In this document: piece by piece, positions 26,663 to 35,006 of the stretch
How positions within the stretch are numbered: position 1 is the first letter of the stretch
How the letters are laid out: the number at the start of each line of letters is the position of its first letter
From: DAOVRD01 sp964521715
GTDB taxonomy: Bacteria > Planctomycetota > Brocadiia > SM23-32
Assembly (NCBI GenBank): GCA_964521715.1
Contig: CAZFSS010000002.1
Span: 62,001-126,000, forward strand
DNA: 64,000 nucleotides
Direction: 5' to 3'
Notes under the pieces: generated by a model
The model's database searches: none
Seen by the model: the letters and a program-made list of their open reading frames with translations, nothing else
Told to the model about the DNA's origin: nothing
Made by a program: the position numbers and the translations under genes

Positions 26663-27973
26663 TCACGCGACGAAGGTCGGCATCAGGTCCTTCTCCTTCT
26701 CGAACATCTCGTCCACCATGTCGCGTATCTCCTGCAGGGAGAGGGCGGCGCAGGTAAGGGGGTCGTAAGCAATCGCCCAGTAGAGCATCTCCCTGTCGCC
26801 CGTCAGTACCGCTTCGAGGGCCATGTTGGCGGACTGGATGACCATGTTGTTGAGCGCGGCAAGCTGCGGCGGCAGGTCTCCGACGTAGCAGGGGCGGACG
26901 CCTCCCCCGTCCGCGTAGCAGGGGACCTCGACCGAGCAGCTCCAGGGCAGGTTCGTTATCAGGCCGGTGTTCTCAACGGTCGCGTTGAGGCGGAACGCCT
27001 CGCCCGTCTCCAAAGCGTTGACGACGTAGGAGCCGTACTCGTGCCCGCGCGCCAGGTGGAACTCCCGGGTCTCCTGGGCGACCTTGCGCAGGCGGCCCAT
27101 CTGGGCCTCGCGGTCGGTCGTGTAGAGCTCCTTGATGTAGGCGGTGCCGCCGTTGAAGCCTTCGCCCTGGTACTTCTCGATCAGGTCTTGGCGCTTGCGG
27201 AACCAGGGATTGTACTCCGAATTGTGGCCGCTGGACTCGGTGACGTAGTGGCCGAGCTGCCGCAGCATCTCCACGCGCGTCGTGTTGTCCTTGTACCACT
27301 CCTGGTTCTGCCGCGCCGCTTCCCGGATGCGGGGATAGGCGTCCTCGCCCCGGCAGGTGTAGGAGATCACCCAGGCCTGGTGGTTGACGCCCGCCACCCA
27401 GGACTCGCAGTCGTGCGGGTCCTCGCCGATCGCCTGGGCCAGCTCGACGTGAGCGCCCTGCACGCTGTGGCAGAGGCCGATCACCCGGATGTCACTGCTC
27501 TCCCGCACGCCGTGGCAGAGCATGGACATCGGGTTCGTGTAGTTGAGCATGAGGGCGTCCGGGCAGAGATCCTCCATGTCATGGGCAATCTCCAGCAGCG
27601 CTGGCAAAGTGCGCGCGAAGCGGAAGATGCCGCCCGGCCCCATCGTGTCGCCGATGCACTGGTTGACGCCGTGTCTCAGGGGGATGTCTATCTCGTCCAC
27701 GATGGGCTCCCTCCCCCCGACCAGGATCGCGACGATCACGTAGTCGGCCCCGTCGAGCGCCTGGCGCCGGTCGGTGGTGGCCGTGACCTTCGCGGGATAG
27801 CCGCCCTGCCTGATCATCTTGCGGGCCATGGTCTCCATGTAGCCCAAAGGTTCGGGGTCCACGTCCATCAGCCGGAACGTGGAATCAGCCAGTGCGGGAA
27901 AGCTGAGGCAATCCCGGACCATGGCCTGGGCGAAGACCTGACTGCCCGCCCCCATGATCGCTATCTGCGCCAT
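26663..27973 (-). CDS. Glycoside hydrolase family 4 (alpha-galactosidase/alpha-glucosidase type)
   Basis: GH4 enzymes cleave glycosides by an NAD+- and Mn2+-dependent oxidation and elimination. Seen here are the Rossmann start AQIAIMGAGSQVF, NYTNPM (residues 144-149), the metal-binding CHSVQG (C168, H169) and GVNHQAW (N197, H198). The CHS form fits the alpha-galactosidase/alpha-glucosidase/galacturonidase branch rather than 6-phospho-glucosidases; no PTS gene is near. At 436 residues it is of normal length. GGAGG precedes the ATG at 27973 and a promoter lies at 28047-28075. Confidence 0.92.
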   Translation of the reverse strand: MAQIAIMGAGSQVFAQAMVRDCLSFPALADSTFRLMDVDPEPLGYMETMARKMIRQGGYPAKVTATTDRRQALDGADYVIVAILVGGREPIVDEIDIPLRHGVNQCIGDTMGPGGIFRFARTLPALLEIAHDMEDLCPDALMLNYTNPMSMLCHGVRESSDIRVIGLCHSVQGAHVELAQAIGEDPHDCESWVAGVNHQAWVISYTCRGEDAYPRIREAARQNQEWYKDNTTRVEMLRQLGHYVTESSGHNSEYNPWFRKRQDLIEKYQGEGFNGGTAYIKELYTTDREAQMGRLRKVAQETREFHLARGHEYGSYVVNALETGEAFRLNATVENTGLITNLPWSCSVEVPCYADGGGVRPCYVGDLPPQLAALNNMVIQSANMALEAVLTGDREMLYWAIAYDPLTCAALSLQEIRDMVDEMFEKEKDLMPTFVA

Positions 27974-28046
27974 TTGGTCGCCTCCAGAAGTGAGGGGCCG
28001 GACGCGAAGCCGCTCCGCGCGGCGCCGCGCGCAACAGGAAATCCGG

Positions 28047-28075
28047 ATTTTAGCGCAGACGACCCGAGACTGCAA
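28047..28075 (-). promoter_or_regulatory. Promoter of the GH4 gene
   Basis: TTGCAG (28070-28075) and TAAAAT (28047-28052) are 17 bases apart on the minus strand, 73 bases before the start codon. Confidence 0.65.
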
Positions 28076-28103
28076 AGAAAGGGTGGCGGCGGCTAACGCC
28101 TCG

Positions 28104-29024
28104 TCACGCGCTATAAGAGGGCGATTCGACGTGCACGCAGTTGCCCCCGGCGCGCTTGCCGCGGTACATCAGCTCGTCCGCCCTCCGGACCAGGTCGGTC
28201 ACGGTGTCGTCGGTGCGGGCCAGAGCCGCGCCCACGCAGATCGTGACGGCGACGACGTCGCCCTCGGCCGGCAGGCTGGAATGCTCGACCAGCCCCCGGC
28301 AGCGCTGAGCCACCGATCCGAGCGACTCCTCGGGCATGTTGTGGATGATGCCGACGAACTCCTCCCCGCCCCACCGGCCCAGCATGTCGAACGGCCTGAG
28401 CCCGTTGACCAGCGTCTTGGCCACCATCCTCAGGACTTCGTCCCCAACGTCGTGGCCGTAGGTGTCGTTGACGTGCTTGAAGTGGTCTATGTCCATGAAA
28501 AGCAGGCCGAAAGTCCAGCCGTAGCGGCGCGTCTCGTCAAGCCTGGTGCGGACGCTGACCTCAGTGTACCGCCTGTTGCCCAGGCCCGTCAGAGGATCCA
28601 GCAACGTCAGTTCCTCAAGCTCCTTGATCCTCTGCATGGCCGCCTCTTTGGACCAGTTGTCGTTGAAGACCTGGACGGCGCCGCTGATAGTCCCGTTGGG
28701 CTCGGCAATGGGACTGACGCGGACGGAGACGGGCATCCGATAGCCGTCCCTGTGGCGGATGTACATGTCCGAGTGCCGGGGCAATCCGTCAGCGAGCGTG
28801 GCCGCTATGGGACAACGGCCCTGGCACATGGGCCTGCCTTCGGCGTCGACGTGATTGAGGATCTCGTCCTGGCACCTCTTGCCCACGACTTCGCCGGCGC
28901 TGTAGCCGGTGATCCTCTCGGCCCCCTTGTTCCAGAAGAGGATCTTGCGGCTGCGGTCAACGAAGTAGACGCCGTCGTAGATGTTATCCAGCACGTTCTG
29001 GTAATAATGCTCGCCCGTGCTCAT
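28104..29024 (-). CDS. PAS-domain diguanylate cyclase
   Basis: This 306-residue soluble protein makes cyclic di-GMP. A PAS domain covers about residues 5-120 and contains three cysteines, C51, C67 and C71, in a segment GRPMCQGRCPIAATLADG that could bind a cofactor or metal. A short coiled link leads to the GGDEF domain with the active site GGEEF at 219-223 and an intact inhibitory site RPFD at 210-213, so product inhibition is expected. The start is at 29024, after GAGGGGGAAAGGG. The gene upstream in the same direction encodes a STAS protein. Confidence 0.94.
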   Translation of the reverse strand: MSTGEHYYQNVLDNIYDGVYFVDRSRKILFWNKGAERITGYSAGEVVGKRCQDEILNHVDAEGRPMCQGRCPIAATLADGLPRHSDMYIRHRDGYRMPVSVRVSPIAEPNGTISGAVQVFNDNWSKEAAMQRIKELEELTLLDPLTGLGNRRYTEVSVRTRLDETRRYGWTFGLLFMDIDHFKHVNDTYGHDVGDEVLRMVAKTLVNGLRPFDMLGRWGGEEFVGIIHNMPEESLGSVAQRCRGLVEHSSLPAEGDVVAVTICVGAALARTDDTVTDLVRRADELMYRGKRAGGNCVHVESPSYSA

Positions 29025-29119
29025 CCCTTTCCCCCTCGTCCCAGGTACGGGCCTGTGCAGGCAGGGCCAAGCCGCACCGCGTCGCACGGACTTGCAGGCG
29101 GTTCCGTGCGCCGATGCCA

Positions 29120-29148
29120 TTTATACCCGGCACAGGGCGGTCGCGCAA
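29120..29148 (-). promoter_or_regulatory. Promoter of the diguanylate cyclase gene
   Basis: TTGCGC (29143-29148) and TATAAA (29120-29125) are 17 bases apart on the minus strand, about 95 bases before the start codon. Confidence 0.55.
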
Positions 29149-29210
29149 GTGCCCGGTCCCGCACGCCGCAAAGCCGGCCCGCCGAAGCGGCGCGAACACG
29201 GCCGCTTCGC

Positions 29211-29567
29211 CTACCCGGACGTCCCGCGGACCGCTGCCAGCGCCTCCTCTTCGCTCCTGAAGATATGGAAGAGCTTCGTCACACGCGTGACGGCGAACAC
29301 CTCCGTTATCCGGGCGGCGAGGCCGAAGACCGCCAGCATCCCGCCGTTCTTCTCCGCCTTCAGGTGCGCCTCGATCAGCGTGGCCAGCCCGCTGGTGTCC
29401 ATGAATGACAGGCCCGTCAGGTCCAGCAGCAGCTTCGGCTTGCTGCGGTTGACGTACTTCATCAGCAGCCGCCGCAGGTCGGGGGCGCTGTTCACGTTCA
29501 ACTCGCCTGCCAGAGCCAGAGCGGGAGTGCCGTCCAGGTTGCGCTCGCTCAAGGCCATCTGCGACAT
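29211..29567 (-). CDS. STAS-domain anti-sigma factor antagonist
   Basis: The 118-residue protein is a single STAS domain of SpoIIAA/RsbV type. S59 in LSFMDTSGLATLIEAH is the serine that the cognate anti-sigma kinase phosphorylates. GELNVNSAPDLRR and KPKLLLDLTG are the usual preceding strands. No anti-sigma kinase or PP2C phosphatase is nearby, so its partner is elsewhere. The ATG follows GAGG at a good distance. Confidence 0.93.
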   Translation of the reverse strand: MSQMALSERNLDGTPALALAGELNVNSAPDLRRLLMKYVNRSKPKLLLDLTGLSFMDTSGLATLIEAHLKAEKNGGMLAVFGLAARITEVFAVTRVTKLFHIFRSEEEALAAVRGTSG

Positions 29568-29620
29568 GTGCGCCGTCCTCCCCTCAGCGGGCTTGTCAGT
29601 TCACTCATCGAAGGCGACCA

Positions 29621-31657
29621 TCAGGGGGCCTCGGCGCCCTGAACCAGATAGGTCCTGCATGGACCAGGGGTGAAAACGCCCTCCGCCAGCTCCACAGGTT
29701 CGGCGGCCATTACGTCGAAGACTTCGGCATCCTCCCCGACAGGCCAGTCGAACTCCCTGTATGCCCACAGGACCCAGACGTCGGGCTCGGCTCCCGTCCA
29801 CAACACGCCGCGGTCATCCGGCAGCAGATGAGATCGCTCCATGTAGTCCCGGACGGCGTGGTAAGCCTGGTTGACGACGGCGTATTCCTGCCGCCACCAG
29901 CCCTCCATTCTGCCGTGGACGCCCCGCGTGAGGTCGTAATCGGTCGCGTAGCTGAGCCGGTTCGCGCAGGCCCGGAAGTAGCCTTCCAGCGGGTCGTCTC
30001 CGCTCTCGATCATGGCGTTGTAGGGGAAGTCGACGACCATGTCGCGGAGCATGAACTCCCTGCCGCGCAGGTCCTGGTACTCGACTCGCACGCGCGAGGT
30101 GGCCAGGCCGGTGACGCCAGCCACGGGACACCTGTAGCCCATCCGCTGCAAGGCAGCCACCAGGTCCCCACGCGCAGGCGCCAGCGGACGTATCCCGCCG
30201 GCCTTCTCATCGAACCCCGGCTCCTCGCGCCCGCCGCCCTGCGGATCCGCTGACCATGACCAATCGAACTGGTCGGCGATGCCGTCCGGCATGTCGTCAG
30301 CGAACAGGACATCCACGGCGACTTCCTTGCGGAGCCTCCGCAGATGATCCAGCAGGAATTCACGCGCGGCCGTCCCGCGCAGCGCCTGGCCGACCAGCCG
30401 GTCGCCCGCAGCGCTTTTCAGGCTTTGCCACTGCTCTTCGGCGCCCTCGGCCAGATTGGCCGAGACCACCCAGGGCCGGCAGCAGTCCGCCAGGGACAGG
30501 CCCACCTCCAGGCCCCTGTGGTGGGCGTGCTTGACGAAACGAGCGGCCTGTTGGATGCCGTCCCGGGCGGACTTCGAGCGTTCGCCCACCGCGCCCCGCG
30601 GGGCCAGGCCCTGCAGGAGGTCAGGCGCATAGACCCGCTCGCATCCGGCCTCTGCCAGCTCGTCCAGCCCTCGCTCCAGCGCCTCGGCGCGCGGATCGGC
30701 GCCGATGACGAGGCTGCCGCTCATCGCTGCCCCTTCGCGCACAAGTCCGGACGCCTCGCAGTAATTGCGGTGAAGCTCCTCCCGGACGGCGCAATACTGG
30801 TTGGCCAGGTCCGTCTCCGTCTTTCCCTCATTGTCGGCACACAGGATCTGGAGGGCGGGGAAGTCCAGACATCCCCCCAGCTCGCCGCACAACTGATGCC
30901 AGTGGATCAGGTAGTTCTCGCCGCAGCTCTTCTGGAACAGGGACCGGCAGGGGAACGCGGACTCGAACGCCGTCACGAGAAGGTTGTTGGCATTGAACTG
31001 GAAGGTGAAGCCCTGCAAGGCGTTGAAGAACGGCAGGAACTGCTGCAACTGGACGGTGCTCTCGCCGAACCGACACCACGACGTTGTGAACCCGTCGTTC
31101 CTGTTGCGGAACGTCTTCTGGAGGGGGTTGAACGGGCCTGCCATCCAGAAGGAGTTGCCCGTGGCCCTGCCGCCCAGCTCCCAGGTGGCGCGGTCATGGA
31201 TGCGGTAGATGCGGTACTTGCGCGAGCGGAACTTGTAGGAGTAAGAGAACCCGACGAACTCCGTCTCGCCGATGGTGCGTTCGACGGCCTGAAGCTGGAG
31301 CTGCATCACCCCGCCCCGGTCGCGCTCCTCGTCCTGCTCCCACGGGCCGACGTTCCAGCGGTCCTGCCCGTCGCAGCAGACCCACTCCATTCGGCCGCCT
31401 CGCCTCACGTAGGGAGTCAGGGTCAGCGTGAGGGCCTGCTTGCCCTTGCGCATGTCCTCGATCTGCAGGCGGCTCACCTCATAGCCGTCCGGCGTCCTGA
31501 TGAGCGGCATGACGGGCAGTTCGGCCGAACGAAGCTTGCGTCTGTGCAGCTTGACCTGTCCCAGCCCCCGGAAGGTGCTCCCCTGCCTGAGGATCTCTAC
31601 GGAAACGCCGTTCTCGAAGCTCAGTCTGTAGCTCTTCTCATGCTCTTTCAGCCGCAT
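29621..31657 (-). CDS. Uncharacterised protein, possible clan GH-D-like glycosidase
   Basis: I do not recognise the family of this 678-residue protein. The first 320 residues look like a beta-sandwich rich in aromatic residues (GFSYSYKFRSRKYRIYRIHD). The middle part resembles a TIM barrel: RFVKHAHHRGLEVGLSLADC is like the strand and helix preceding the catalytic strand in GH27/GH36 enzymes, and VDVLFADDM sits where their nucleophile Asp would be. A small beta domain ends the protein. No signal peptide is present. GAGG precedes the ATG at 31657, and a very good promoter is upstream, so the gene is expressed alone. Confidence 0.7.
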   Translation of the reverse strand: MRLKEHEKSYRLSFENGVSVEILRQGSTFRGLGQVKLHRRKLRSAELPVMPLIRTPDGYEVSRLQIEDMRKGKQALTLTLTPYVRRGGRMEWVCCDGQDRWNVGPWEQDEERDRGGVMQLQLQAVERTIGETEFVGFSYSYKFRSRKYRIYRIHDRATWELGGRATGNSFWMAGPFNPLQKTFRNRNDGFTTSWCRFGESTVQLQQFLPFFNALQGFTFQFNANNLLVTAFESAFPCRSLFQKSCGENYLIHWHQLCGELGGCLDFPALQILCADNEGKTETDLANQYCAVREELHRNYCEASGLVREGAAMSGSLVIGADPRAEALERGLDELAEAGCERVYAPDLLQGLAPRGAVGERSKSARDGIQQAARFVKHAHHRGLEVGLSLADCCRPWVVSANLAEGAEEQWQSLKSAAGDRLVGQALRGTAAREFLLDHLRRLRKEVAVDVLFADDMPDGIADQFDWSWSADPQGGGREEPGFDEKAGGIRPLAPARGDLVAALQRMGYRCPVAGVTGLATSRVRVEYQDLRGREFMLRDMVVDFPYNAMIESGDDPLEGYFRACANRLSYATDYDLTRGVHGRMEGWWRQEYAVVNQAYHAVRDYMERSHLLPDDRGVLWTGAEPDVWVLWAYREFDWPVGEDAEVFDVMAAEPVELAEGVFTPGPCRTYLVQGAEAP

Positions 31658-31699
31658 CCTGAACCTCGCCGCTTACGTGCCCCCGGCGCCCGCGCCCCC

Positions 31700-31728
31700 T
31701 TTATAGGCCGTGGGCGCCGGCTTTGCAA
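31700..31728 (-). promoter_or_regulatory. Promoter of the 678-residue unknown gene
   Basis: TTGCAA (31723-31728) and TATAAA (31700-31705) are 17 bases apart on the minus strand, 42 bases before the start codon. Confidence 0.7.
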
Positions 31729-31814
31729 GCCCCCGCCGGAGTCTCGCCCGCCCCGGCGGGCGGAACGCCCCGCGCCGCGGCCGCGCAGCGCCGCACGCGC
31801 AAGGTGCGGCATCG

Positions 31815-33686
31815 TCAGAGGTCGAACGGGGAGACGTACTCCCCCTGCCGGTCCCTGATTGTCAGCAGGCGCTCATGCTGGGCCGCCAACAGGTCGAAGA
31901 CGACCTGAGGGGTGTCTGGCACCTGCTCGCGGTAGATCTTCTCGATGCGGTCTATCTTGGACAGGTGCTCGGGTATGCGGAGCCGGAACTGCTCGATGTA
32001 GTCCTCCGGGGAGTAGTCCTTGTTCAGGTGCTCCTTGAACAGGTGGCGCAGGTCCCTGTAGGTGGGGATCAGGCCCGTGGGAGTGACAATGGCCCCTAGC
32101 TCCTCGTGGACCCTCAGCTCCATCCACTTCAGCCAGGCTTGCTTGTCCTGGGGAGCGTTCAGGTAGGCACCGTCCTTGCTCTTGATGAAGTAGTTGACGC
32201 CGAAGACAACCGGAGGCCGGCGCAGGCCCGCCACGAAGTCGAGGTTGGCCTGTATGTATCGGCCGATCGGGACCGAAACGAAGTCTATGTTGGACATGGG
32301 GTCGAAGCGGCGCACGCCTTCTGCGCCGATCGTGGCGGCCGTCGACTGCGACTCCAGGGCGGCGCCCTTCGTGACGATGCCGTGTGCCCAGTCGAAGGCC
32401 TGCTCGACCGGCACCCAGGTGTCCGAATCGCGGCCCCCGTAGATCAAGCCTCTGATCGGGAGGCCGTTCGGATCGTTGTGTCTCGGATCGTAGTTGTCCA
32501 GCGAAGCCAGCCGTATGGTGTAGCGGGCGTTCCAGTGGGAGATGTCTACCGGGTTGCTGGCCTCGTCTTCCTTACCGGGCCACCATTCGCCGCTGTGGTT
32601 GACGCCGCGCTCGGGCAAGGGCCGGCCGTCTCCCTGCCAGCGGGGCAGCCCGTCCGCAGTCACCAGCACGTTGGAGAAGATCACCTCGCCGGGGGAAGTG
32701 AGGGCGTGCCAGATGAGGACGTCATCCTCGGCGTTGACGTTGCGGATGATGCCGAATACGCCGTTCTCCACGTTGACGGCCCGGGCCTCGCCGTCGATCT
32801 TGCGCAGGTAGGCGATGTCGTCGCCGACTATGGTCTCGCCGGGCAGCATAGCGGTGGAAGTCTTCCCGCAGCCGCTGGGGAAGGCGCCTGTAACGTACGT
32901 CATGCGTCCCCGCGGGCCGCGCACGCCCATGATCAGCATGTGCTCGGCGAGCCAGCCCTCCGCCGCCGCCCTGCGGATTGCCAGCCGGAGGGACAGCTTC
33001 TTCAGCCCCACCGTGTTGCCGGCGTACTGGGTGTTCGTGCTGTAGATGATGCTGTCCTCGAGGTCGATGAAGACGCGCCTCTTGTCTATGTCGACGCTCA
33101 CCCCCTTCTCCAGCCTGCCCTGGCTGTGGACGAACCGGAAGAAGTCCACGGCCGGCCCCATCGCCCTCATCTGCTCGTAACCCGGGCGGTAGAGGATGTC
33201 CTCGCTGTGGGCGACGTAGCTGGAGTCCGTCAGTTGCACCGCCGGTATCGAGAAGACGGAGTCGTGCGGACCCAGCACGTAGAACCGCACGTAGAGCTCC
33301 TTGCCCCGCATGCTGTTGCGAAGGTAGCCCATCACCTCTTTCAGCCCCGCTTCCCTGTCGATCGTCCTGAGCCTCTCTCCCAGGTCGGCGTGGGCCGGCA
33401 CGAGGTACGTAGTGCTGTTCGGATCCCTGCCCTGGTCGTAGTAGCTGTCGAAATGGATCGTATGGCCCGGCGTGGCCAGTCCCTTCTCCTCGCCGGTCTC
33501 GATGGCCCGCCGCCGGACGTAGGCGATGTCCTCCGCTGAATCCGTGCCGACAAAGACCGAGGCGGGGTCGCAGTGCTGAGCGAATTCGGCGACGAACTGC
33601 TCGACCTTCGGATTGCGCAGGGCCGCCAGCTTGCCGTAGTTCGTCTCGTCCAGCCTCCGGCGCAGTATCTGCCTGTAGTCCGTCAT
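31815..33686 (-). CDS. pckG: Phosphoenolpyruvate carboxykinase (GTP)
   Basis: This enzyme interconverts oxaloacetate and phosphoenolpyruvate with GTP/GDP, linking the TCA branch to gluconeogenesis or, in fermenters, fixing CO2. GAFPSGCGKTSTAML with the reactive C273 is the GTP-type P-loop; GDDIAYLR and FGVNYFIK are also family segments. The 623-residue length, counted from the ATG at 33686, is in the normal range. A strong promoter at 33835-33862 gives an untranslated leader of about 140 bases. Confidence 0.95.
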   Translation of the reverse strand: MTDYRQILRRRLDETNYGKLAALRNPKVEQFVAEFAQHCDPASVFVGTDSAEDIAYVRRRAIETGEEKGLATPGHTIHFDSYYDQGRDPNSTTYLVPAHADLGERLRTIDREAGLKEVMGYLRNSMRGKELYVRFYVLGPHDSVFSIPAVQLTDSSYVAHSEDILYRPGYEQMRAMGPAVDFFRFVHSQGRLEKGVSVDIDKRRVFIDLEDSIIYSTNTQYAGNTVGLKKLSLRLAIRRAAAEGWLAEHMLIMGVRGPRGRMTYVTGAFPSGCGKTSTAMLPGETIVGDDIAYLRKIDGEARAVNVENGVFGIIRNVNAEDDVLIWHALTSPGEVIFSNVLVTADGLPRWQGDGRPLPERGVNHSGEWWPGKEDEASNPVDISHWNARYTIRLASLDNYDPRHNDPNGLPIRGLIYGGRDSDTWVPVEQAFDWAHGIVTKGAALESQSTAATIGAEGVRRFDPMSNIDFVSVPIGRYIQANLDFVAGLRRPPVVFGVNYFIKSKDGAYLNAPQDKQAWLKWMELRVHEELGAIVTPTGLIPTYRDLRHLFKEHLNKDYSPEDYIEQFRLRIPEHLSKIDRIEKIYREQVPDTPQVVFDLLAAQHERLLTIRDRQGEYVSPFDL

Positions 33687-33834
33687 GGACCGGGCACTGC
33701 CCTCCCCTCGATGCGGGCGAATGCGGAAGCACCTCCGACGGCTCTTGGACAAACGCCTCTGGCTCCTGGACGGGAGTCGAGGCGCTCAGGGTCCCCCACC
33801 GATCGCTTCGAAGCACCGAGGTGCTAAGGCCATG

Positions 33835-33862
33835 ATTCTACAGCATCTTCCGCCACAGTCAA
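33835..33862 (-). promoter_or_regulatory. Promoter of pckG
   Basis: TTGACT (33857-33862) and TAGAAT (33835-33840) are 16 bases apart on the minus strand. The start codon is about 150 bases downstream, so the mRNA leader is long enough to hold a regulatory fold, though none was identified. Confidence 0.65.
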
Positions 33863-34084
33863 GGGGCTCGTCGCCGGGACGCACTCGCAGGTCGCGCGGG
33901 CCAGCCCGGCATCGCCGGGCCGCAGCGGCGCAGGGCTGCGCGACATTCCGGGCCGCCCCCGTCCCCCTCAGGAGCGCCCCGCAGGCGCCAGGGCGCCGTC
34001 TTCGGGATTGCCCTTTACTTCGGGTTCGGCGGTGTGTCTACAATCATCGGGCCAGTGTCACTCGCGCGAGCCGGCGGGCAGTTG
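33863..34084. other. Non-coding part between divergent pckG and prmC
   Basis: With the pckG leader this makes a gap of about 400 bases without a gene. It is GC-rich, with short inverted repeats such as GCCCGGC/GCCGGGC near 33904-33921. A TACAAT at 34039-34044 could be a -10 for prmC, but no -35 has proper spacing. Confidence 0.4.
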
Positions 34085-34993
34085 ATGGCCTCCTATGAGA
34101 GCAAGAGGGCGTGGACCGTACTCGATCTGCTCAATTGGACGACGGACTACTTCAGGACGAAGGGCATCCGCAACGCGCGCCTGAACGCCGAGGTGCTCCT
34201 GGGCAAGACGCTCGGCCTTGAGAGGATCATGCTCTACGCGCGGTTCGAGCAGGTGGCACCGCCCGATCAGCGGGAGGAGTTCCGAGAGCTGGTCAGGAGG
34301 CGGGGAGCGCGGGAGCCCCTCCAGTACCTGGTCGGCGCGTGCGAGTTCTACGGGCGGTTGTTCGAGGTGGGCCCGGCAGTCATGGTTCCGAGGCAGGAGA
34401 CTGAATTGGTCGTGGCGAAGTGCCTGGAGAAGATCCCCGACGGCGCAGGCGAGTCCTGGGTGGCCGACGTCGGCACGGGCAGCGGCGTCATCGCCGTCAG
34501 CCTGGCCGCCGAACGCCCCGGCCTCCAGCTCATCGCCACGGACGCCAGCGAGGCGGCGCTGGCGGTCGCCGCCCGCAACGCAAAGGCACACGAAGTCCAG
34601 GGCCGCGTCCGGTTCGCCCTGGGGGACCTGACCGCGCCGGTCCGCCAGCACCTGCCGGCCGGCCGGGACTGCGTCGACCTGGTCGCGTCGAATCCCCCCT
34701 ACGTGCCCACAGAGCGGATCGGCCAGCTGGAGCCCGAAGTGCGGGACTACGAGCCACGAGAGGCGCTCGACGGCGGGCCGGACGGGCTGAACGTCATCCG
34801 CCGCCTGATCCCCGGGGCGGCCGACCTCCTGGCCCCGCGCGGATGGCTCGTCATCGAAGTGGGCGAGGGACAGGCAGACCCCGTCCGGGAGCTGATCTGG
34901 CGGCAGGACGCCCTCGCCGCCGAGACGATCGAGACGGTACTCGACGGGGGAGGATGTGAGAGGGTGGCCTGCGTGCAGAAGCAGGCCGCGTGA
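34085..34993 (+). CDS. prmC: Release factor glutamine methyltransferase
   Basis: PrmC methylates the Gln of the GGQ motif in peptide release factors 1 and 2. The 302-residue protein has the helical N-terminal substrate domain (LLNWTTDYFRTKGIRNARLN), the SAM-binding VADVGTGSGVIAVSLA and the catalytic NPPY at 203-206. The usual partner gene prfA is not adjacent; instead murA follows after 13 bases, a neighbourhood also seen in other phyla. The ATG at 34085 is chosen because it yields the family N-terminus. Confidence 0.95.
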   Translation: MASYESKRAWTVLDLLNWTTDYFRTKGIRNARLNAEVLLGKTLGLERIMLYARFEQVAPPDQREEFRELVRRRGAREPLQYLVGACEFYGRLFEVGPAVMVPRQETELVVAKCLEKIPDGAGESWVADVGTGSGVIAVSLAAERPGLQLIATDASEAALAVAARNAKAHEVQGRVRFALGDLTAPVRQHLPAGRDCVDLVASNPPYVPTERIGQLEPEVRDYEPREALDGGPDGLNVIRRLIPGAADLLAPRGWLVIEVGEGQADPVRELIWRQDALAAETIETVLDGGGCERVACVQKQAA

Positions 34994-35006
34994 GGAGAGG
35001 CGCCGG

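Noticed and set aside
26153..28096. A 647-codon plus-strand frame
   Set aside because: It is antisense to rubrerythrin and the GH4 gene, which both carry complete catalytic motifs.
33687..33834. A riboswitch in the pckG leader
   Set aside because: The leader is about 140 bases, but no consensus of a known riboswitch class could be recognised by eye.
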